From positions 1 to 16,465 of the forward strand of contig CAAFXO010000024.1 in assembly GCA_900766975.1 (NCBI GenBank): 16,465 nt of DNA. Direction: 5' to 3'. Shown here piece after piece: positions 1 to 6,502 of this stretch. Under the pieces are notes generated by a model. That model was not told the DNA's origin. It saw only the letters and a list, made by a program, of their open reading frames with translations, and ran no database searches. Position numbers and translations under genes: made by a program. Source of the stretch: Bacteroidales bacterium. Lineage in GTDB: Bacteria; Bacteroidota; Bacteroidia; Bacteroidales; Muribaculaceae. Position 1 is the first letter of the stretch, and every line of letters begins with the position of its first letter.

Positions 1-183
1 ATCAGTAAAATCAGTAAAATCAGTGGTTAAAAAAACTCCCCAGTCTCGCGTAGCCAAAATCCGTGAAAATCCGTGAAAATCAGTGGTTAAACAAAAAAAT
101 GTAGTTACCTCAACGAGGATCAAAGCTTATTTTAAGAGAACCACTGATGGCCCTGATGACCCTGATAAAGCATCCGCGCACCC
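1..183. repeat. 59-bp-type repeat units and left half of an interrupted repeat element
   Basis: The stretch holds short direct repeats of the form AAAATCAGT or AAAATCCGT, three in a row, followed by GGTTAAA, a C-rich stretch and CTCGCGTAGC. The same unit recurs at 1031-1150, 7433-7527 and 7778-8000 with a period of 58-59 bp. From about position 120 the sequence turns into a block containing AACCACTGAT and further CCCTGAT steps. This block reads as the inverted counterpart of the AAAATCAGT steps and closely resembles 7548-7608. No gene is visible here. The window begins inside the repeat, so its true left edge is unknown. Confidence 0.75.
151..183 (+). repeat. 33-bp direct repeat, left flank of cassette
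   Basis: This 33-bp sequence begins CCCTGATGACCC and ends CATCCGCGCACCC. It recurs at 973-1005 with a single mismatch (A/C at its ninth base) and identically at 7576-7608. The first two copies bracket the promoter and genes between 201 and 960. The third copy lies in a related repeat element that has no genes in it. Confidence 0.8.
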
Positions 184-200
184 CGATCCCTAAGATTTTT

Positions 201-232
201 TTTGCAAATGATAAAAAATTGTCGTATATTTG
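201..232 (+). promoter_or_regulatory. Bacteroidetes-type promoter of the cassette
   Basis: TTTG at 201-204 (-33 element) and TATATTTG at 225-232 (-7 element, consensus TAnnTTTG) are 20 nt apart. Transcription would start near 239, about 20 nt before the ATG at 261. The promoter lies just inside the left direct repeat, so the cassette appears to carry its own expression signal. Confidence 0.7.
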
Positions 233-260
233 CATTTGATAACTATAATTAGACAATGCT

Positions 261-443
261 ATGTGTCAAGTAATTTCCAGAAGCAGTATTCGCAAGGCAA
301 ATGAAAGATCGAGATCTCGACATGCTTCCGGGGTGTCTATGGATAATAGAACGGCACAGATCTCTTGCACCACCATATTCGGTACACAGACTTTGACTGT
401 TTCAAGAGATGTTATTTCTAAAGCAGGCAGAGGCAGACGGTAA
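261..443 (+). CDS. small basic protein of unknown function, first gene of cassette
   Basis: The 60-residue product is rich in Arg and Ser (for example SRSSIRKANERSRSR near the N-terminus) and ends KAGRGRR, so it is strongly basic. It has no membrane segment or signal peptide, and I do not recognise the family. Three things support a real gene: a good promoter ends about 29 nt upstream; its stop codon overlaps the ATG of the next reading frame (TAATG at 441-445), a typical sign of translational coupling; and it lies inside a segment bracketed by direct repeats. The charge would suit nucleic-acid or membrane-surface binding, but that is a guess. It could instead be a short leader for the downstream gene. 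Confidence 0.5.
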   Translation: MCQVISRSSIRKANERSRSRHASGVSMDNRTAQISCTTIFGTQTLTVSRDVISKAGRGRR

Positions 444-960
444 TGGATATAAACTTTATTTATTCAAAATTAGTACGCGACGATGACGATATTATCGGCA
501 TGGTCGCTTATGGCATTAAAAGAAGCATAAAATCGAATTCATCGAATCAGTAAAGCAAGCCCATAATAGAGAACCAAATGATGAGGAGTGGTATGCTTTT
601 GCCATATCTACCAATACTGATAGTCAATTGAACAAATATGTATCGCAAGCCGAAAATATGCTTGCGACATTTGTTATGGATTCAGCCGGCGAGCAGATTA
701 AAGATTCAGAGCGTAAAATGCTTGAACAGTATCGTGATAATATAAAGGCTGTACTCCCTTCTAATTGGAAGACTGTTGGACTAAGTGTGCTTGGATCTTT
801 TATATTCTCTGCTGTTATTACAATCGCTTTAATCCTTGGCGCTTTTTCAGAAAAGGATAAAGCTGATATGGTCGATAGAATCGTTAAAGATCCTGTCGTG
901 GTAACTGATACTAATATGCAACCTTCTGATACTCTACATGTTGTGGGCAATAAAGATTGA
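443..960 (+). pseudogene. small single-pass membrane protein gene, frameshifted
   Basis: The frame starting at ATG 443 reads MDINFIYSKLVRDDDDIIGMVAYGIK and hits a stop at 551-553. The frame open from about 520 continues with HKIEFIESVKQAHNREP and runs to the stop at 958-960. Joined, they give one protein of about 172 residues with a C-terminal membrane helix (around GSFIFSAVITIALILGAF, bases 793-846) and a short charged tail. The joined N-terminus (IYSKLV, then KIEFI) resembles a group of small uncharacterised bacterial membrane proteins I recall, but I cannot name a function. The shift must lie between 517 and 550. The site has no convincing -1 slippery heptamer, so a one-base indel or a sequencing error is more likely than programmed frameshifting. 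The gene is translationally coupled to the 60-aa ORF. Confidence 0.6.
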
Positions 961-972
961 AAATTATTAAAC

Positions 973-1005
973 CCCTGATGCCCCTGATAAAGCATCCGCG
1001 CACCC
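973..1005 (+). repeat. 33-bp direct repeat, right flank of cassette
   Basis: This matches 151-183 with one mismatch and begins 13 nt after the stop codon of the membrane-protein frame. Beyond it, the sequence continues with a C-rich stretch and CCACCGATGCGTAGC, as it also does after the copy at 7576-7608. This suggests that the segment between the two left copies is an insertion. Confidence 0.8.
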
Positions 1006-1020
1006 ACCCTCGTTTCGCCC

Positions 1021-1153
1021 CCACCGATGCGTAGCAAAAATCAGTAAAATCAGTGAAAATCAGTGGTTAAAAAACCTCCCAGTCTCGCGTAGCAAAAATC
1101 AGTAAAATCAGTAAAATCAGTAGTTAAAAAAACTCCCCCAGTCTCGCGTAGCC
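1021..1153 (+). repeat. tandem 59-bp repeat units (two)
   Basis: GTAGC anchors fall at 1031, 1089 and 1148, giving periods of 58 and 59 bp. Each unit has three AAAATCAGT-like steps, then GGTTAAA or AGTTAAA, an A-run, a C-run and CTCGCGTAGC. Most of the gene-free stretch 961-1335 consists of this array and the 78-bp block that follows it. Only the last ~100 nt of that stretch look like ordinary intergenic sequence. Confidence 0.75.
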
Positions 1154-1231
1154 AAACTGAAGGATTTGCTCTGCGAGCGACAAGACTCTTTTTTTATTGT
1201 CTACTGATTATACTGATTTAACTGAAGCCGA
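1154..1231 (+). repeat. 78-bp dispersed repeat, copy 1
   Basis: The block begins AAACTGAAGGATTTGCTC and ends TTAACTGAAGCCGA. It matches 7674-7751 at identical length with about four substitutions. In both places it directly follows units of the 59-bp repeat, so it appears to be part of the same larger element. Confidence 0.8.
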
Positions 1232-1335
1232 CACGCGCGCCCCTGACCCGTTCGACCCAAGTTCGATATGTCTGAGGAAATTCTTACATTTTGGCAATTA
1301 AAAAATAACAAATTGTGCGATTTACACAGCCATAA

Positions 1336-1376
1336 TTTGGTTTTATAATATTTTTATGCTAATTTTGCGCAAAATT
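1336..1376 (+). promoter_or_regulatory. promoter of amylase 1 with palindrome over the -7 box
   Basis: TTTG at 1336-1339 and TAATTTTG at 1360-1367 are 20 nt apart, a full Bacteroidetes match. The -7 box overlaps a perfect 16-bp palindrome, AATTTTGCGCAAAATT, at 1361-1376. Transcription would begin near 1374, leaving a leader of about 120 nt before the ATG at 1496. Near its 3' end this leader contains the repeated motif ACCAATATAACCAATATAAC. The palindrome's position over the core promoter makes it a candidate operator; no regulator is identified. Confidence 0.7.
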
Positions 1377-1495
1377 TGGTCGGTTTGAGTTTAATCGATG
1401 AGAACTTTATATAACTGCTCTTTTACCATAAAGACTTAAAGTTAAATAGCAGATAGTTAACCAATATAACCAATATAACAACCAAAAAACTCTCT

Positions 1496-4400
1496 ATGAA
1501 CAAATTCTCGAGATTAGTGGCTGCCTGTGGCCTCGCAGCAGCTGCTCTTACCACAAATGCGGCTACATTTGTGGGAGATCGTACAGATTTTCGCGATGAG
1601 ACTATCTACTTCGCGATGACTACACGCTTCTATGATGGCGACCCCACCAACAACGTCTGCGGTTGGGACCATCAGAACGTCCAAATCGCCAACAATGACC
1701 CCGACTGGCGTGGAGACTTCAAGGGCCTTATCGACAAGCTCGATTACATCAAAGCCCTCGGTTTTACCGCCATTTGGATCACTCCGATCGTTCAGAACTG
1801 TTCAGGCACTGACTTCCACGGCTATCACGCTATGGACTTCTCTAACGTGGATCTTCGCTATGAGAGCCGCACCGACTGGGGAGCCGACAAGGATGTAAAA
1901 TTCCAAGACCTTATCGACGCAGCTCACGCCAAGGGTATGAAGATCATCCTGGACATCGTGCTCAACCACACCGGCAACTTCGGTGAAAAGCACTTTGCCG
2001 AGCTCTTCTATCGCAATCCCGACATCAAGGCTCAAGCATCAGTCTCGGCATCCATCATTCCCAACTATGACAAACTTCCGTCGAACTACAACGAACTATC
2101 AGGCACCGAGCAATTTAACGCTCGCTTCCCCTACCTGAAGAATACTGACGGAACTAACAAAGATAACCATAACTATTGGCACCACGTAGGTACAGGCTGG
2201 AACTGGGACTATCCCAACCGCTGGTGGGGTCAGATCGCCGGCGACTGCGTCGACCTTAACACCGAGAACCCTGCCGTGTCCAAGTATCTCGTTGAGCAAT
2301 ATGGCAATTTCATCAAGATGGGTGTCGACGGTTTCCGTATCGATACCACCGGCCATATCTCTCGCCTTACTTTCAACACTTCATTCATACCTCAATTCCT
2401 CGAAATCGCCGAAGAGTATAAGAGCAAACGTCTAAACGGTTGCCCATTCTTCATGTTCGGTGAGTGCTGCGCTCGCTTCTCTGACGTGACTTATCGCGAC
2501 CAGCCCATCCTCTCCAGCTATTTCTACACCTGGAAATCTCCCCAGGATCTCGTCGACCAATGGAGCTGGGATGAGTCTTTCTGGGATAATATCTACATCC
2601 CGGAGGGTGCCGACAGTATGCGCCCCGGAAATATGGCGCTCTGCGAGCAGGAACCCTCTGAAAAGAGAGAGTCTACCAACGTATTCATGCAGAATGGCGC
2701 TTGGCACGAACCCGACTATTCCGACTATTCCGGATTCTCGATCATCGACTTCCCGATGCACTATAACTTCAACAATGCAGCGGCTGCCGTCAACGTGGCT
2801 AAGAGCGGTGATAAGTATTATAACGATGCCTCTTTCAATGTCGTTTATGTCGACTCTCACGACTATTGCCCCGGCCCCAACGATGGTACTCGCTTCAATG
2901 GCGGTACTGCTCAATGGGCTGAGAACCTCTCTCTGATGTTTACCTTCCGCGGTATCCCCTGTATCTATTATGGCTCGGAGGTTGAGTTCCAGGCCGGTAA
3001 GAAGGTTGACGCCGGCGGTACTGACATGCCGGTCAAGAACTCCGGTCGTGCTTACTATGGTCACTATATCGAGGGTGACGTTTCCGCCTCTGACTTCGGT
3101 GTCTACACCGCTTCGGGCAATGTTGCCACTACTCTCGACGGCGACTTGGCTCAACACATCATCCGTCTGAACAAGATCCGCGCTGCCGTGCCTGCACTCC
3201 GCAAGGGTCAGTATACTTTCGATGGCTGCTCCGCCAACGGCGGCCATGCCTTCAAGCGCGCTTACAAGGATGAGTCGTTCGCTCTCGTTGCCCTCAATGG
3301 CGGCGCTACCTTCAGCAATCTACCCGCCGGCACCTACGTAGATGTTGTAACCGGCGAGTCTTATACTGCTACTTCCGGCGGATCGATCACCGTATCTGCT
3401 CCTTCCAACCAAGGTCAGCTCCGCGTCCTCGTTAAGGGTTGGACCGGCGGCAAGATCGGCGAAGATGGTAAGTTCATCTATACCACTTCCCCTGTGGCTC
3501 ATGGCGGTAACCCCACCTTCACCGACAATGGTACTACTCAGTTTTACACCGCTGAGGATGCTCCCCAGCCCTCATGCGTGTCGTTCTCTCCCGCCGGCGG
3601 CGCTTTCAAGACAGAGACTCTCACCGTAACAGCTACTCTCAGCGAGGATGCTACCACAGGTTGGTTCAAGGTAGGCTCTAACGCTCAAGTGAACCTTACC
3701 CCGGGTGAAAGCAAACAGTTCACTATCGGTTCGGGTATGAATAATGGCGATAAGGTGACCGTAACTTGGGGTGCCGACGACTACACCGGCAGCGTAACTT
3801 ATACCAAGGTCGATCCCAACGCTTGCATCACCGTTTATGTCAAAGCTCCATCCGGCACCAACCTCTATTCTTGGGGTAAGGACAATGACGGCACATCTGT
3901 AAAACCTTGCGGCGATTGGCCCGGCAAGCTCCTCACTGAGACTGTCAACGTAGGTGGCGAGGACTATTACTTCTTCACTTTCGACAATATGTCCTCTGTC
4001 AACATCATCTTCAATAAGGATGGTAACAAGACTGACGATATCGAAAATATCATATCCGATAGTTATTTCGTGTATGACGGTTCGACTACTGTTACTGAGA
4101 TCGACGCTCCCTCCGGTCCGACGGCTCCTGTCATCAAGGCTAACCCTGCCAGCGGCAGAACCTTCACCGAGAGCCTCTCTGTGTCTCTGTCTGTTTCTCC
4201 CGCTACTGATATCTATTACACTCTCGATGGCAGCCAGGCTTCCGCTTCTTCTACGAAGTATACCGGCGCAATCACTCTCACCGAGACCACTACTATCAAT
4301 GCTTACGCTAAGAACGAGGCGGGCGAGACTCGCGCTGCATTCACCTATACCAAGGTGGATACTCCTCCTGTAGGCGGCAGCCACGCTGTATACCTCTACA

Positions 4401-4879
4401 ACGATTCTAACTGGGGTAGCTGCTACGCTTACTGCTGGGATGATAACCATAAGACAGAATCTTCGTTCAGCGGCGCATGGCCCGGCAAGAAGCTCACCGA
4501 GACTATAGAGTATGATGGCAAGACACTCTATGTATTCCGCTTCACTTACGATGGTGAGTTCAGTAACCCGATGATTATCTTCAACAATGGTAATCAGACT
4601 CAGACTACTGACAAGGTTTACGAGGAGTCTGCGATCTACAACTGCGCCGGCAATGTGATCGGCATTTACACTTCCGATGTGAAGAAGATTACCGCTTCAG
4701 GCGACATCAAGGTCTTCGCTCAGGGTGGCAGACTCGTAATCGTTTCTGACAGCGATTGCACTATCGAGGCTGTGAAGGTGGATGGCACACGCCACACCCT
4801 CCCCGTATCGATGGGCTATAACTACTATGAGCTCTCCAAGGGCTTCTACATCGTAGGCGGCAAGAAAGTTGTAATCTAA
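1496..4879 (+). CDS. secreted multidomain GH13 alpha-amylase with two CBM26-like modules
   Basis: This is a predicted endo-acting alpha-1,4-glucanase on starch or glycogen, exported by a Sec signal peptide (residues 1-22, likely cleaved after TNA). The catalytic GH13 barrel spans about 30-570. Region I is DIVLNH (153-158), the nucleophile is D283 in GFRID, the acid/base is E323 in FGE, and region IV is VDSHD with D456. A beta-sandwich C-domain follows (~570-650). The rest is modular: an Ig/CHB_HEX-like domain (~695-772), a CBM26-like starch-binding module (~778-862, IIFN motif at 837-840), a second CHB_HEX-like domain (~878-953, YYTLDGS), a second CBM26-like module (~963-1050, IIFN at 1027-1030), and a tail ending GFYIVGGKKVVI, typical of Bacteroidetes secreted proteins. 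There is no credible lipobox, unlike SusG-type amylases. It is monocistronic, with its own promoter and terminator. Family assignment is firm; exact subfamily and export route are inferred. Confidence 0.95.
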   Translation: MNKFSRLVAACGLAAAALTTNAATFVGDRTDFRDETIYFAMTTRFYDGDPTNNVCGWDHQNVQIANNDPDWRGDFKGLIDKLDYIKALGFTAIWITPIVQNCSGTDFHGYHAMDFSNVDLRYESRTDWGADKDVKFQDLIDAAHAKGMKIILDIVLNHTGNFGEKHFAELFYRNPDIKAQASVSASIIPNYDKLPSNYNELSGTEQFNARFPYLKNTDGTNKDNHNYWHHVGTGWNWDYPNRWWGQIAGDCVDLNTENPAVSKYLVEQYGNFIKMGVDGFRIDTTGHISRLTFNTSFIPQFLEIAEEYKSKRLNGCPFFMFGECCARFSDVTYRDQPILSSYFYTWKSPQDLVDQWSWDESFWDNIYIPEGADSMRPGNMALCEQEPSEKRESTNVFMQNGAWHEPDYSDYSGFSIIDFPMHYNFNNAAAAVNVAKSGDKYYNDASFNVVYVDSHDYCPGPNDGTRFNGGTAQWAENLSLMFTFRGIPCIYYGSEVEFQAGKKVDAGGTDMPVKNSGRAYYGHYIEGDVSASDFGVYTASGNVATTLDGDLAQHIIRLNKIRAAVPALRKGQYTFDGCSANGGHAFKRAYKDESFALVALNGGATFSNLPAGTYVDVVTGESYTATSGGSITVSAPSNQGQLRVLVKGWTGGKIGEDGKFIYTTSPVAHGGNPTFTDNGTTQFYTAEDAPQPSCVSFSPAGGAFKTETLTVTATLSEDATTGWFKVGSNAQVNLTPGESKQFTIGSGMNNGDKVTVTWGADDYTGSVTYTKVDPNACITVYVKAPSGTNLYSWGKDNDGTSVKPCGDWPGKLLTETVNVGGEDYYFFTFDNMSSVNIIFNKDGNKTDDIENIISDSYFVYDGSTTVTEIDAPSGPTAPVIKANPASGRTFTESLSVSLSVSPATDIYYTLDGSQASASSTKYTGAITLTETTTINAYAKNEAGETRAAFTYTKVDTPPVGGSHAVYLYNDSNWGSCYAYCWDDNHKTESSFSGAWPGKKLTETIEYDGKTLYVFRFTYDGEFSNPMIIFNNGNQTQTTDKVYEESAIYNCAGNVIGIYTSDVKKITASGDIKVFAQGGRLVIVSDSDCTIEAVKVDGTRHTLPVSMGYNYYELSKGFYIVGGKKVVI

Positions 4880-4911
4880 TTATATCCAAAAAGATATAAC
4901 CTAAAATCCCC

Positions 4912-4949
4912 GGGGGGTGTGTCCACTGACACACCCCCCCCTTTTTTTT
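4912..4949 (+). terminator. rho-independent terminator of amylase 1
   Basis: A perfect 12-bp stem, GGGGGGTGTGTC (4912-4923) with GACACACCCCCC (4928-4939), encloses a CACT loop. Two Cs and eight Ts follow. It lies 32 nt after the amylase stop codon. Confidence 0.9.
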
Positions 4950-5066
4950 GTTGGCTCATTGCGCGCGAATCCCTCCTTCGCAAGCTCGCAAGCTCGCTTG
5001 CGGTTTTATTTATAAATAAAATAAAAATTTATTTTACTGATTGTTAGGCTATTCGCTTTTTCTCGT
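4950..5066. other. intergenic stretch with a short hairpin, no gene
   Basis: Nothing coding is visible. CGCAAG (4987-4992) and CTTGCG (4997-5002) can pair around CTCG, followed by GGTTTTATTTAT, which may act as a weak backup terminator. The AT-rich run at 5010-5035 contains AAAATAAA facing TTTATTTT. Confidence 0.4.
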
Positions 5067-5097
5067 TTTGCGGTTTCGTTTTTTATTATTAACTTTG
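5067..5097 (+). promoter_or_regulatory. promoter of the ketoacyl synthase gene
   Basis: TTTG at 5067-5070 and TAACTTTG at 5090-5097 are 19 nt apart. The predicted start near 5104 leaves a leader of about 100 nt before the ATG at 5205. Confidence 0.7.
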
Positions 5098-5204
5098 CAC
5101 AAATTTAGCTGAAATGTGCACTCCGCGACTCCGGTCGTATAGAGCCTTTTTCTTGAATCCAACTATCGAACACAGTAAAGAAACTAACTTTTAATTCCGA
5201 ACCA

Positions 5205-6155
5205 ATGTATATCAATGCTACGGGATATTATATCCCCTCTGTCCGCATAGACAATGCTCATTTCCTCCCGCTCAACGGCTTGACCGACGAATGGATCGTA
5301 CGCCGCACCGGCATTCATACCCGTTCGCATGTGGCTGAAGGTGAGGGCCATAACAGCATGGGTCTCGATGCCATCCGCAATGCCATCCCCTCCCTCCCCT
5401 ACGACATCAAGGATGTCGACTTGATCGTCTCGGCGGCTTATTCCGCCTACGACACCGTGGCGACTCTCGCCCACGAGGCGCAACGCGAATTTGATATCGA
5501 CGGCGCCAAGGCCGTTTACCTCTCGTCCGCCTGCTCTTCGTTCATCAACGGCCTGGAGATGGTCGACGCTTACTTCGCCTCCGGAAAGTCGTCGAAGGCT
5601 CTCCTCGTCTGCTCGGAATGTAACTCTTACTATGCCAACGAGACTGACAAGACTTGCGGTCACCTTTGGGGTGACGCCGCCGTCGCTTTCTTCCTCTCAA
5701 AGGATCCTTGTGGCGACCATGAACCGGTGATCTCATCCATCTACACATGCGGTCTGGGCAATGTGTCGAAAGGTCCGGAGGGTGTGAAACTTCGTCCCAA
5801 GGAGGGTGGTATCATGATGCCATTCGGCAAGGATGTCTTCCTGAATGCCTGCAACTATATGATAGACGCTCTCGACAAGGCGGGGGCTGCCGTCGGCGGC
5901 ATCAAGGCTGCTGAACTCGACCACATCATTTGCCACCAGGCTAACCTCCGCATCGTAGCTAACGTGGCGCATCAGCTCGGTCTGCCGATGGAGAAATTCG
6001 AGAACAACATCGACGAACTGGGCAACACCGGTAGTGCCGGTGTGGCATTGGTTTTCTCGCAGCGTCGCGACACGTTCGCTCCCGGCGAGAAGATCGGCTT
6101 AACCGTTTTCGGTGGCGGCTACAGCTGCGGCGCCGCCCTGATCGAAATGAAATAA
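5205..6155 (+). CDS. 3-oxoacyl-ACP synthase III family protein (FabH-like)
   Basis: This 316-residue thiolase-fold condensing enzyme is predicted to join an acyl-CoA or acyl starter to malonyl-ACP in the cytoplasm. The Cys-His-Asn triad is visible: C110 in SSACSSF, H244 in CHQAN and N274 in GNTGSAG. The DEWI..RTGI motif near residues 28-36 and the C-terminal FGGGYSCGAAL loop also fit the family. The protein starts MYINATGYYIP, and the promoter at 5067-5097 agrees with this start. It is slightly shorter than the housekeeping FabH I recall from Bacteroides, and its flanks contain no fatty-acid operon genes such as fabF, acpP, rpmF or plsX. It may therefore be an accessory KAS III for a special acyl product. 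That specificity is inference, and it could be the main FabH of this organism. Confidence 0.88.
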   Translation: MYINATGYYIPSVRIDNAHFLPLNGLTDEWIVRRTGIHTRSHVAEGEGHNSMGLDAIRNAIPSLPYDIKDVDLIVSAAYSAYDTVATLAHEAQREFDIDGAKAVYLSSACSSFINGLEMVDAYFASGKSSKALLVCSECNSYYANETDKTCGHLWGDAAVAFFLSKDPCGDHEPVISSIYTCGLGNVSKGPEGVKLRPKEGGIMMPFGKDVFLNACNYMIDALDKAGAAVGGIKAAELDHIICHQANLRIVANVAHQLGLPMEKFENNIDELGNTGSAGVALVFSQRRDTFAPGEKIGLTVFGGGYSCGAALIEMK

Positions 6156-6167
6156 CCCCTGTAGGGG
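6156..6167. repeat. isolated small hairpin after the KAS III stop
   Basis: CCCC and GGGG flank TGTA directly after the stop codon and are followed by CGC. This resembles the small second hairpin of the REP units at 10990-11283 (GCCCC-TAC-GGGGC). There is no T-run, so it is a poor terminator by itself. It may be a solitary REP remnant. Confidence 0.35.
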
Positions 6168-6207
6168 CGCAATAATTTGAGCCCTCATCGGCAACGCGGC
6201 AAAATTT

Positions 6208-6239
6208 TTTGCAAAGAATTAAAAAAATTACTAACTTTG
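6208..6239 (+). promoter_or_regulatory. promoter of tRNA-Gly
   Basis: TTTG at 6208-6211 and TAACTTTG at 6232-6239 are 20 nt apart. Transcription would start near 6246, leaving a 5' leader of about 24 nt in which CGATCG occurs twice around GGAG. Confidence 0.7.
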
Positions 6240-6269
6240 TGGCGCGATCGGGAGCGATCGCCATATATT

Positions 6270-6342
6270 GCGATAGTAGCTCAGTTGGTAGAGCATCAGC
6301 TTCCCAAGCTGAGGGTCGCGGGTTCGAGCCCCGTTTATCGCT
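6270..6342 (+). tRNA. tRNA-Gly (anticodon CCC)
   Basis: This 73-nt cloverleaf, without an encoded CCA, folds completely. The acceptor stem is GCGATAG (6270-6276) with TTATCGC (6335-6341, ending in one G-T pair), and the discriminator is T6342. The D arm is GCTC...GAGC, the anticodon stem TCAGC/GCTGA, the anticodon loop TTCCCAA, and the T arm GCGGG-TTCGAGC-CCCGT. The anticodon CCC at 6303-6305 reads GGG codons. The gene is transcribed alone and followed by a strong terminator. Confidence 0.95.
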
Positions 6343-6345
6343 CCC

Positions 6346-6377
6346 GGGAGGGTGGCTTTCAGCCCCCTCCCTTTTTT
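6346..6377 (+). terminator. rho-independent terminator of tRNA-Gly
   Basis: GGGAGGG-T-GGCT pairs with AGCC-CCCTCCC around a TTC loop (11 bp with one bulged T), followed by six Ts. It begins three bases after the mature tRNA 3' end. Confidence 0.85.
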
Positions 6378-6440
6378 ATACCCCCCCCGATTCCCCATCT
6401 TCCCCACATAACCCTCCGCCCTCCCCAAAATAATGGTGTT

Positions 6441-6500
6441 TTTTGCCGTTATCGGCAAAATTGCTATCTTTGCAACGTGTTTTTTAAATTTTTTTTGCCG
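6441..6500 (+). promoter_or_regulatory. fic promoter with inverted-repeat operator and extra half-site
   Basis: TTTG at 6442-6445 and TATCTTTG at 6465-6472 are 19 nt apart. The arms TTTTGCCG (6441-6448) and CGGCAAAA (6453-6460) form a perfect 8-bp inverted repeat around TTAT, covering the -33 element and filling most of the spacer. A third copy of the half-site, TTTTGCCG, lies at 6493-6500, directly before the ATG at 6503. This is a classic repressor layout. The N-terminal DNA-binding domain of the Fic protein itself is the obvious candidate binder. Confidence 0.7.
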
Positions 6501-6502
6501 AT

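Noticed and set aside
511..530. Programmed -1 frameshift in the cassette membrane-protein gene.
   Set aside because: The run ATTAAAAGAAG does not give a tandem slippery heptamer in frame; a -1 slip would pair on TAA. A mutation or sequencing error is simpler.
628..960. Independent 110-aa gene starting at TTG 628.
   Set aside because: Protein-like sequence continues upstream in the same frame to about 520 and joins the frame from 443, so 628 is not a real start.
151..1005. Possible integron cassette, given the 59-bp repeats ('59-base element' is an old name for attC).
   Set aside because: No paired RYYYAAC/GTTRRRY core sites in the attC arrangement are seen, and there is no integron integrase. 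The length match seems coincidental.
624..1037. 137-aa minus-strand frame over the cassette.
   Set aside because: It is antisense to the membrane-protein gene, runs into repeat DNA and shows no family features.
1517..1528. VAAC in the signal peptide of amylase 1 as a lipobox.
   Set aside because: The cysteine comes at residue 11, after only a few hydrophobic residues and before the main hydrophobic stretch. A standard signal peptidase I site after TNA fits better.
3572..4450. Long minus-strand open frame opposite amylase 1 (similar ones lie opposite amylase 2, gltX and waaA).
   Set aside because: They result from codon bias of the plus-strand genes, and no recognisable domain appears in them.
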